The translations under genes and the position numbers were made by a program. Positions 58,248-64,000 of a DNA stretch of 64,000 nt are shown here, in pieces (the stretch's first letter is position 1; the number at the start of each line of letters is the position of its first letter). This DNA is from Exiguobacterium sibiricum 7-3 (GTDB lineage Bacteria > Bacillota > Bacilli > Exiguobacteriales > Exiguobacteriaceae), in NCBI RefSeq assembly GCF_000620865.1, contig NZ_KK211190.1, positions 1,811,971 to 1,875,970 of the forward strand, in the 5' to 3' direction. Under the pieces are notes generated by a model. The model did not search any database, had not been told where the DNA came from, and saw only the letters and a list, made by a program, of their open reading frames with translations.

Positions 58248-58913
58248 TTAACGTGCCAGCAACTGTTTCAGCGCCGCGACTTTATCAGGATCGACTTGAC
58301 CGTCTACAAGAACGGCGGATCCGACATGTAACTCGGTTGCATTGGTTGCTTTAAGTAATTCTTCCGCCCGTTCGACTGTGATACCAGAGCCCGGTAAGAC
58401 AATCAAGTCGGGATTTTGCTCAATCAACTGGGCGATGACGCCTTGACCTTCAAGTGCCGTCGCATGTCCGCCTGACGTTAAGATCCGGTCGACCTCGGGA
58501 AAATCAGCCAATACTTCCGCTGCTTCCAGGATGTCCCGACTACTGTCGATTGCCCGGTGGAACGTCAGCGACAAATCGCCCTTATGTTTGATAATCCGTC
58601 CGAGGAATCCTTCATCGACACGGCCATCCGGCGTCAAAGATCCGACGACGATTCCCGCTGCTCCGAGTTCCCGGATCAAATCGATATCGGTAATGATCGT
58701 TTCCTGATCGGCTTTCGAATAGACAAATGATTTACTGTGCGGGCGCACGAGGACATGAACCGGAATCTCGACCGATGACAAGACTTGCCGGATCAACCCG
58801 TAGCTCGGTGTCAAGCCGCCTTCAGACAAGGCGGATACAAGTTCCAGCCGATTGGCTCCCGCCCGCTCGGCTGCTGTTGCTTCTTCAACTGTTGCTGCAA
58901 TGATTTCTAACAT
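58248..58913 (-). CDS. cutC: CutC-family protein
   Basis: A 221-residue TIM-barrel protein of the CutC family, originally linked to copper homeostasis although a direct copper role is disputed. Sequence parts are EIIAATVEEATAAERAGANRLELVSALSEGGLTPSYGLI, VHVLVRPHSKSFVYS, GIVVGSLTPDGRVDE, TFHRAIDSSRDI and LTSGGHATALEGQ, all typical. It follows a DeoR-type regulator by 25 bp and ends at a terminator. A role in sugar or glycan metabolism is suggested by the regulator but is an inference. Confidence 0.93.
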   Translation of the reverse strand: MLEIIAATVEEATAAERAGANRLELVSALSEGGLTPSYGLIRQVLSSVEIPVHVLVRPHSKSFVYSKADQETIITDIDLIRELGAAGIVVGSLTPDGRVDEGFLGRIIKHKGDLSLTFHRAIDSSRDILEAAEVLADFPEVDRILTSGGHATALEGQGVIAQLIEQNPDLIVLPGSGITVERAEELLKATNATELHVGSAVLVDGQVDPDKVAALKQLLAR

Positions 58914-58938
58914 GATACATCCCTCCCGCCCTAGTGTA

Positions 58939-59703
58939 TCATGAGACGACCGTCCAATTCACCCGTTCGTTGAACAGTTTCATTTCCCATGACGGCGGAT
59001 AGGTCGAGGGACTGAGGACGATTTTAGCGCGCCGGAATTCAGCGACTTTATACTTCCGGTTTCCTTCGAACTCGTCACACGCCAAAAAGGCATAGACGTC
59101 CTTCGTCCGTCCGATGATCGCTTTTTGAATCAGGGACGATTCGATGTCATCGCTGACGAATCCGCGCTCGATTTCGGCTCCGTCGAATGCCAAAAACGAT
59201 GCATCAAAGGCATAGGCATCGAGCGCCTGTAACACTTCGACTCCGACCGTCTGTCCGAATGAATCGACGGTTCCACCGAGCAATCGGATTTCACCATGAA
59301 ACGGTCCTGTTTCCCGACATTGCTCCAGATGACTGGCAATCGATAAGGAGTTCGTCACGATTGTCGCTCCCCCACTGAGATACGGTAGCAGATGTTCGAC
59401 CGGTTCCCCTTTCCCTAAAAAGATGCAGGAGTAGTCACTGAGCCAGCCTTTGGCGTACCGGGCCAACCGCCGCGACAGCTGATCCGTCCGGCGCGAAATC
59501 GGCGACTCCTGTTTCCCGCCTTGATAAATCGCTCCCCCATACACCCGCTTCAGTTGCCGTTCCCGTTCGAGTTCCTCGAGATAGCGCCGGACCGTCTCAC
59601 CGGAGACATCCAGACGATCAATCAAATCTTTCGTCATGACTTTCCCTTCTTCTTCAAGCCATTGCATGATTTGTGATTTTCGTTCCTCTCCTAATAACGA
59701 CAC
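58939..59703 (-). CDS. DeoR/GlpR-type transcriptional regulator
   Basis: A 254-residue repressor with an N-terminal winged HTH (ERKSQIMQWLEEEGKVMTKDLIDRLDVSGETVRRYLEELERE, residues 6-50) and a C-terminal DeoR sensor domain that binds sugar phosphates (ATIVTNSLSIASHLEQ, IRLLGGTVDSFGQTVGVEVLQAL, ASFLAFDGAEIERGF). In most members the TNS...GG segments are as here. The start is GTG 59703, with AAGGGGGAAGG 6-8 nt before it; a TTG 8 codons upstream lacks a site. It is the first gene of an operon with cutC. Confidence 0.85.
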   Translation of the reverse strand: MSLLGEERKSQIMQWLEEEGKVMTKDLIDRLDVSGETVRRYLEELERERQLKRVYGGAIYQGGKQESPISRRTDQLSRRLARYAKGWLSDYSCIFLGKGEPVEHLLPYLSGGATIVTNSLSIASHLEQCRETGPFHGEIRLLGGTVDSFGQTVGVEVLQALDAYAFDASFLAFDGAEIERGFVSDDIESSLIQKAIIGRTKDVYAFLACDEFEGNRKYKVAEFRRAKIVLSPSTYPPSWEMKLFNERVNWTVVS

Positions 59704-59860
59704 ATGACCTTCCCCCTTCACAGACAAGTACTACTTCTAGTGTAGCGAACGTCTGTAAAGGTCTTGTAAATCCGGTGTAAAAAAACGTGTAATTCCTATG
59801 AAATGTTGTTGAATTCGTTTATTTTTCAGTTTACCGTGAATACAGAACGAACTTCCGTAT

Positions 59861-59913
59861 AAAAAAACCGAATGCTGTTGCCCTTCCATCACAGAAGAAC
59901 AACAGCATTCGGT
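59861..59913 (-). terminator. Intrinsic terminator of plsY
   Basis: ACCGAATGCTGTTG / CAACAGCATTCGGT are perfect 14-bp arms; on the minus strand they are followed by TTTTTTTATACGG. The loop is long (19 nt). Confidence 0.88.
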
Positions 59914-59918
59914 CGAAA

Positions 59919-60539
59919 TCAATCGATTTCTTTTTTATCTTTCGCAAACATACCAATTTTCGATTCCGTCCCTTGACGGATTCGACTGATGTTTTCGCGG
60001 TGTTTAAAGATGACGAACAGTGCAAGAATCGTAAAGAACGTCGGGACGATCCAGTCCTGCTCGATGATGCCGATCGTAATCGAAACAATGATGCCGATGC
60101 TTGCCGCAACGATTGAGCTGAGTGAGACCATCCGGCTCAGTCGTAACGTCGTTAAAAACGAGACGAGCAAAAAGAGGAACAAAATCGGACTCGTCACGAG
60201 CAGCATCCCGCCGGACGTCGCGACCGCCTTTCCGCCTTTGAACTTGGCAAAGACCGGATAAATATGTCCGATGACGGCCGCTAGACCCGCAAACAGCGGA
60301 TGCAGTTCGGAAGCGAGCAGGATCGGCACGAGACTGGCGACTGCACCTTTACCGAGATCACCAATCAAGACAATAATCCCTGCCTTTTTTCCTAAAACCC
60401 GGAACGTATTCGTCGTCCCGAGATTCCCGCTGCCGTGCTGCCGAATATCAATGCCATGTCCCCATTTTCCGACAAGCAACGCAAACGGAATCGAGCCGAG
60501 TAAATAGCCTAAAATTAAAATCCCGATGATTTCAATCAT
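59919..60539 (-). CDS. plsY: PlsY, acyl-phosphate:glycerol-3-phosphate acyltransferase
   Basis: A 206-residue membrane enzyme that puts the first acyl chain onto glycerol 3-phosphate in phospholipid synthesis. All three conserved motifs are seen: LLGSIPFALLVGK, HGSGNLGTTNTFRVLGKKAG and KGGKAVATSGG. Five to six helices fit the family. The ATG at 60539 has GGAGG six bases before it. The end is basic (RQGTESKIGMFAKDKKEID). It lies 17 bp downstream of the carboxypeptidase gene in the same direction. Confidence 0.95.
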   Translation of the reverse strand: MIEIIGILILGYLLGSIPFALLVGKWGHGIDIRQHGSGNLGTTNTFRVLGKKAGIIVLIGDLGKGAVASLVPILLASELHPLFAGLAAVIGHIYPVFAKFKGGKAVATSGGMLLVTSPILFLFLLVSFLTTLRLSRMVSLSSIVAASIGIIVSITIGIIEQDWIVPTFFTILALFVIFKHRENISRIRQGTESKIGMFAKDKKEID

Positions 60540-60556
60540 GGTCAACCTCCAACGTA

Positions 60557-61612
60557 TTAGTGACCGACCTTCATATATTCTTCGAGAGTCTGTCCATTAT
60601 TTTTAATTTGTGCGGCTGGACCGACACCAACATAACGGATGTGCCATGGCTCATACGTGTACCCAGTCCGTGACTGGAACCCACGGTCGTACCGGACGAT
60701 AAATCCATACTTCGCTGCGTTGTTCGCAATCCATTTTCCTTCTTTTGTATCTCCAAGTTCTGCCGTCAATCCATTCCCGACACTCGGTGCCGAGATATCA
60801 AACACAAGTCCGGTCTGGTGCTCACTGTGACCAGGACGGGCAGAATATTGATCAGCTGCCGCTTTTCCGTCACGGGCGACGTAGTTGTTATAAAGGACCG
60901 TCTGACGTGAACCAGAACGGAATCCACTGACGGCATTTAGTGTCACGCCGTCGGCTTTCGCATCAGCAAACATTTTTTCCATCTGTTTCGCTGCCGGTGC
61001 CCGCATATAACTTTGTTCGAGGACACCTGAATATGAGAAGCTGACGTTCGGTACGACTAAGTCCGACGGTTTGTAATCAATCGGTAAGCTGTATTTTTTA
61101 TTGACGACGACTAACTCGCCCAGTGACAGATCGGCTTTTGTATCCGATTTATCAACGTCCGGTGTCTCGGACTCAGGTTTCGACGGTTTGGCCGGTTCCG
61201 GATCCTGAACGGAATCGGTTTTCCCGTCATCTTTTTTGTCGGCCGATTTGTCTTCTGTCGAAGATTCGTCCGATGACTTCTCTTCCGTCGCCTTCTCTTC
61301 AGCTGCTTTATCCGCTGCCGCTTTCTCTTCGGCCGCTTTTTCATCCGCCGCTTTTTTATCGGCAGCCGTCTGTTCTTCTGCTTTTTTCTCAGCTTCTGCT
61401 TTAGCATCGGCTTCCTTTTTCGCTTCTGCTGCTTCTTTGGCTTCTTTTTCTTTTGCTACTTCGGCATCACTTTTTTCAGTATCTGAAGTGGTCTTTTCGT
61501 CTGCGCTTTTATTCGCCTGTTCGGTTTTTGAGTTGTCTTCCGCTTCCTGATCCCCAGGGTTACATCCTGCAAGGAGGAGCGCCAATGTACTGACTGCTAC
61601 GATTTTTTTCAT
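60557..61612 (-). CDS. Lipoprotein D-alanyl-D-alanine carboxypeptidase (M15B/VanY-like) with long charged spacer
   Basis: A 351-residue lipoprotein (lipobox LLAGC, Cys 17). Residues 20-165 are an extended linker of Ala, Glu, Lys, Asp and Ser with repeating AEEKAAADKAAEEKA units, which should form a long charged helix. The C-terminal domain is M15B: SGFRSGSRQ, ARPGHSEHQTGLVFDIS with zinc His and Asp, and EPWHIRYVG with the catalytic Glu and third His. It is therefore predicted to trim stem peptides at a distance from the membrane. It precedes plsY by 17 bp. A helical spacer of this length is not usual for VanY-type enzymes. Confidence 0.87.
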   Translation of the reverse strand: MKKIVAVSTLALLLAGCNPGDQEAEDNSKTEQANKSADEKTTSDTEKSDAEVAKEKEAKEAAEAKKEADAKAEAEKKAEEQTAADKKAADEKAAEEKAAADKAAEEKATEEKSSDESSTEDKSADKKDDGKTDSVQDPEPAKPSKPESETPDVDKSDTKADLSLGELVVVNKKYSLPIDYKPSDLVVPNVSFSYSGVLEQSYMRAPAAKQMEKMFADAKADGVTLNAVSGFRSGSRQTVLYNNYVARDGKAAADQYSARPGHSEHQTGLVFDISAPSVGNGLTAELGDTKEGKWIANNAAKYGFIVRYDRGFQSRTGYTYEPWHIRYVGVGPAAQIKNNGQTLEEYMKVGH

Positions 61613-61669
61613 TTTTAATTCCCCGCTTCCTTGGTGCTATTCTATGTTACCTCTAATCGACTGATTAGA

Positions 61670-61702
61670 AAAGCCCTCACGCAAGAAATCCTGCTGAGGG
61701 CG
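61670..61702 (-). terminator. Intrinsic terminator after the thioesterase gene
   Basis: On the minus strand GCCCTCA / TGAGGGC form a 7-bp stem around a 14-nt loop, followed by TTTTCTAATC. The U-tract is short. Confidence 0.6.
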
Positions 61703-61707
61703 GAGGC

Positions 61708-62142
61708 TTAATTTGAGACGAGTGCGGCATCCTCGGTACGCATTTGTTCGTAGATTGCGTGCCAGTTCGGAAAGACTTTCGGCAACCGGATTGGTCGGAA
61801 GTTTTCTTTTTTGACGACGACATGCGTCGTTTTGGCCGAGACCGCCAGTTGACCGTCGGCATTCTTGACTTCATAACCGTAAATCGTCCGCAGACCGTCA
61901 TAATGATCGATCCAGACAGAGACATGCGCCACGTCACCGTACGTCAACGACCGTTTATAATCGAGATTCACGTTTGTGACCGGCGAGACATATCCGGCTT
62001 CTTCCATTTCCTTGTAATCGAGTCCAAGTGACTTGATCAGTTCCGTCCGTGCAATCTCAAGATAAACGAGATAATTCGAATGATAGACGATGCCCATCAT
62101 ATCGGTTTCGGCGTAACGAACTGGTATTTCAATCGTGTGCAT
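61708..62142 (-). CDS. Acyl-CoA thioesterase of the YbgC/FadM (4-hydroxybenzoyl-CoA) type
   Basis: A 144-residue hot-dog-fold thioesterase. The active-site motif YAETDMMGIVYHSNYLVYLEIARTEL contains the catalytic Asp and the HSNYLVYxE signature of the family. The second segment VNLDYKRSLTYGDVAHVSVWI is also typical. It follows the tandem AAA ATPase gene by 12 bp and is followed by a terminator. The substrate is not predictable; short or branched acyl-CoA is likely. Confidence 0.88.
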   Translation of the reverse strand: MHTIEIPVRYAETDMMGIVYHSNYLVYLEIARTELIKSLGLDYKEMEEAGYVSPVTNVNLDYKRSLTYGDVAHVSVWIDHYDGLRTIYGYEVKNADGQLAVSAKTTHVVVKKENFRPIRLPKVFPNWHAIYEQMRTEDAALVSN

Positions 62143-62154
62143 GTAGCTTCCCCC

Positions 62155-64000
62155 TTAAAAATCCTCTTTTTCAAGATAGGACCATTCTGAACCGGTTAAG
62201 CTAAGTTTGTCAATTAATCGGACGGATTGCTTCGCAATGGCCCGTTCGACGATCGTAATCGCGGCACGCGCATTGCCGTTCGGAACCGTCTCAATCATTT
62301 GCTCGAGCGTCTGCTTCGCTTCATCCGTCAATTGATATCCGTACTGGGCGGCGTAATTGATGATGATCTCGATCAGTTCCTCCTTCGCATAGTTCGGGAA
62401 ATGGAACTCCCGTTTAAAACGCGACTTCAGTCCGGGATTACTGGCGAGTAACGCCTGCATCGGCTGCTCGTAACCGGCAAGGACGACGACCAGATTATCG
62501 GCATGTTTCGTCATCTCATCGACGAGCGTATCGATCGCTTCCTTACCAAAGTCGTTGGCGCCGCCGTTCAGCGCATAGGCTTCATCGATGAACAAGACGC
62601 CGCCGAGCGCATCCCGGATGACGTCCCGCGTCTGTTGGGCGGTTTGCCCGACGTATCCGGATACGAGATCAGCCCGGCTGACGACTTTTAAGTGGCCCCG
62701 CTTCAAGTAACCGCATTGACGGAGAACATCGGCATAGAGAGCCGCGACCGTCGTCTTTCCGGTTCCGCTGTTCCCACTGAAGACGGCATGCAATTCGACC
62801 GGCAAGACTTTAAACCCTGCCTCCTGTCGACGCTTCTGCATCGACAACAAGGCTTGGATCTGTTTGATTTCCGCTTTCAGCGGCTGGAGCCCGACCAGTT
62901 GTTCGAGTCGTTCCTCGACCGTACTGTCGTCTGAGGCGACGAGTTCGAAATCACTTTGTTCGAGCAGCGCAAAATCTTCGTGACTGGCACTTTCCCCGAG
63001 ACTGGCCCCTTTTTTAAAGATCGCATCAAGGACGATATTCCGGACCGCCCGCCCGTTTCCGAAACTGGCATCGACCCGTTCCCGTTCGAGCCGGGACAAT
63101 AACGCCCGCTCCGCCTGTTCGGTCAAGACGTAATCATTGACGGTCGCAATCGAACGGCCAATTTCAAGCAGTTCCGTATCGGTATAGTCCGCGAGCAGAT
63201 AATGATTCGATTCCGGAAAACGGCTTCGCAGACCGGGATTCGCTTTCAGGAAATCACGCATTTCTTCCGGATAACCGGCAAGAACGACGGCAAACCGACC
63301 GGCGTATTCTCCGCTCGTCATCGCCGCAACGAGCGTATCGATTGCTGCCTGTCCGTAATCATTGCCGCTTTGACCGGCCCGTTTTAAGGCATAAGCCTCG
63401 TCAATGAACAGGACACCGCCGACCGCTTCGCGGACTTTACTCATGACCTGTTCTTCCGTCTGACCGACAAACGCACCGACGAGCGACGACCGGTCCGTCT
63501 CGACGACTTCCGGGCGTTCGAGCAGACCGAGTTCATGATAGATTTTCGCCATCAACCGGGCAAGGGTCGTCTTACCGGTCCCGGGATTCCCCATGAAAAT
63601 CATATGGAGTGACGGTTGATCACTCGAACGGTAACCGTCCGACGTCCGTTTTTGCTGATACTTTAGGAAACGGTACATCTGATGGACCCGCAACTTGATG
63701 TCATCGAGACCAATCATCGCATCGAGTTCTTCAAGTGCCGACCGTTCGACCTGTTTGATTTCTGCCGGAAGCAGCGCGACGACCCGGCGTAAATCCTGTA
63801 GCGCCGTCGCTTTCAGTTCTGTCATCTCCCGGAAGGCGTCACGCGAATAAAACCGTTCCTGTAAGCTGTCGAGAAACTCCGTCGCGATCTGTTCGAGTGT
63901 CGCGCTCGACAACAGCAATGCTTTGCCAGCCTCAAACAGTTCCGACCAGCGCGCGGCATCAATCCGGCGCAACCGTTCCGTCTGTTCAACGACCTGTTCC
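62155..64000 (-). CDS. Tandem AAA ATPase, SpoVK/CbbX-like (partial, N-terminus outside window)
   Basis: At least 614 residues with two CbbX-type AAA domains. Each has Walker A (MGNPGTGKTTLARL, SGNSGTGKTTVAAL), Walker B (GGVLFIDEAYAL in both), a pore segment and the arginine-finger region (NPGLRSRFPE, NPGLKSRFKRE). The repeated LVGAFVGQTEEQV and LVSGYVGQTAQQT segments match the CbbX/SpoVK subgroup. The frame is open to the right edge: the codons before the TTG at 63970-63972 continue as VVEQTERLRRID, so the true start is outside. It precedes the thioesterase gene by 12 bp. Confidence 0.85.
   Translation of the reverse strand, partial: EQVVEQTERLRRIDAARWSELFEAGKALLLSSATLEQIATEFLDSLQERFYSRDAFREMTELKATALQDLRRVVALLPAEIKQVERSALEELDAMIGLDDIKLRVHQMYRFLKYQQKRTSDGYRSSDQPSLHMIFMGNPGTGKTTLARLMAKIYHELGLLERPEVVETDRSSLVGAFVGQTEEQVMSKVREAVGGVLFIDEAYALKRAGQSGNDYGQAAIDTLVAAMTSGEYAGRFAVVLAGYPEEMRDFLKANPGLRSRFPESNHYLLADYTDTELLEIGRSIATVNDYVLTEQAERALLSRLERERVDASFGNGRAVRNIVLDAIFKKGASLGESASHEDFALLEQSDFELVASDDSTVEERLEQLVGLQPLKAEIKQIQALLSMQKRRQEAGFKVLPVELHAVFSGNSGTGKTTVAALYADVLRQCGYLKRGHLKVVSRADLVSGYVGQTAQQTRDVIRDALGGVLFIDEAYALNGGANDFGKEAIDTLVDEMTKHADNLVVVLAGYEQPMQALLASNPGLKSRFKREFHFPNYAKEELIEIIINYAAQYGYQLTDEAKQTLEQMIETVPNGNARAAITIVERAIAKQSVRLIDKLSLTGSEWSYLEKEDF

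Noticed and set aside
61123-61550. Plus-strand open frames rich in Ser, Ala, Leu and Pro
   Set aside because: They are the antisense of the Ala/Glu/Lys repeat in the carboxypeptidase lipoprotein gene; low-complexity codons keep the other frames open.
1-64000. CRISPR arrays, tRNA or rRNA genes, transposases, prophage genes
   Set aside because: No regularly spaced direct repeats, no tRNA-like cloverleaf or rRNA sequence and no transposase, integrase or phage structural motifs were seen.

Overview
The window reads as chromosomal DNA of a low-to-moderate-GC Gram-positive bacterium of the Bacillales. Protein content, gene order and Firmicute-type regulatory sites (CodY, CcpA/cre, SigB and Fur motifs, THI element) all fit, and the overall impression is closest to Exiguobacterium; the genus is an inference, since no search was run. 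There are no rRNA or tRNA genes, insertion sequences, prophage genes or CRISPR arrays. Genes are packed in short operons separated by many intrinsic terminators, and start codons other than ATG (TTG, GTG, probably one CTG) are common.

Layout. 1-2.5 kb: sbcDC (sbcC cut by the window edge). 2.6-3.4 kb: two small proteins, one a free-standing RNA-polymerase-alpha-CTD-like domain. 3.5-7.2 kb: TPP-riboswitch-controlled thiazole operon tenI-thiO-thiS-thiG-thiF. 7.3-11 kb: NagZ-like lipoprotein, OsmC protein, MFS exporter, and an NlpC/P60 protein that has lost its catalytic residues. 11.1-14.2 kb: YtrA-type GntR regulator, ABC ATPase, permease and a membrane-anchored protein, with a clear promoter/operator. 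14.2-16.3 kb: small proteins, a SigB-type promoter driving an SDR stress dehydrogenase, and a NUDIX hydrolase. 16.7-19.9 kb: two paralogous SH3b-M23 endopeptidases and a CDF metal exporter. 19.9-21 kb: glycerol dehydrogenase.

21.1-32.8 kb holds a complete petrobactin-type siderophore locus: asbABCDEF in canonical order, a substrate-binding lipoprotein, an AraC regulator fused to a siderophore-binding domain, two FecCD permeases and an IsdG/HmoA-like monooxygenase, with four Fur-box-like sites. No ABC ATPase and no siderophore exporter is encoded nearby. 32.9-37.9 kb: BrnQ with an upstream CodY box, an HExxH lipoprotein and the metNIQ importer. 38-42.9 kb: a ketone-body/3-hydroxybutyrate operon (GntP permease, scoA, scoB, 3-hydroxybutyrate dehydrogenase, thiolase) with a cre site and a perfect palindrome placed where an activator would bind.

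43-64 kb is mostly housekeeping and signalling: a LytS-type-sensor GGDEF protein, small membrane proteins, rpiA, an M3 peptidase, a hemolysin-III protein, DUF1836 and DUF4003 proteins, a SigB-type promoter in front of an acidic protein, a GAF-GGDEF-EAL protein with degenerate sites next to a soluble histidine kinase, a YaiI/YqxD protein, a BmrA-like ABC exporter, a 3-hydroxyisobutyrate-dehydrogenase-like enzyme, a DeoR regulator with cutC, plsY, an M15 carboxypeptidase lipoprotein, a thioesterase and a tandem AAA ATPase cut by the right edge.

The most interesting items are the petrobactin locus with its missing ATPase, the dead NlpC/P60 protein, the degenerate GGDEF-EAL/histidine kinase pair, and the combined cre/palindrome control region of the ketone-body operon.
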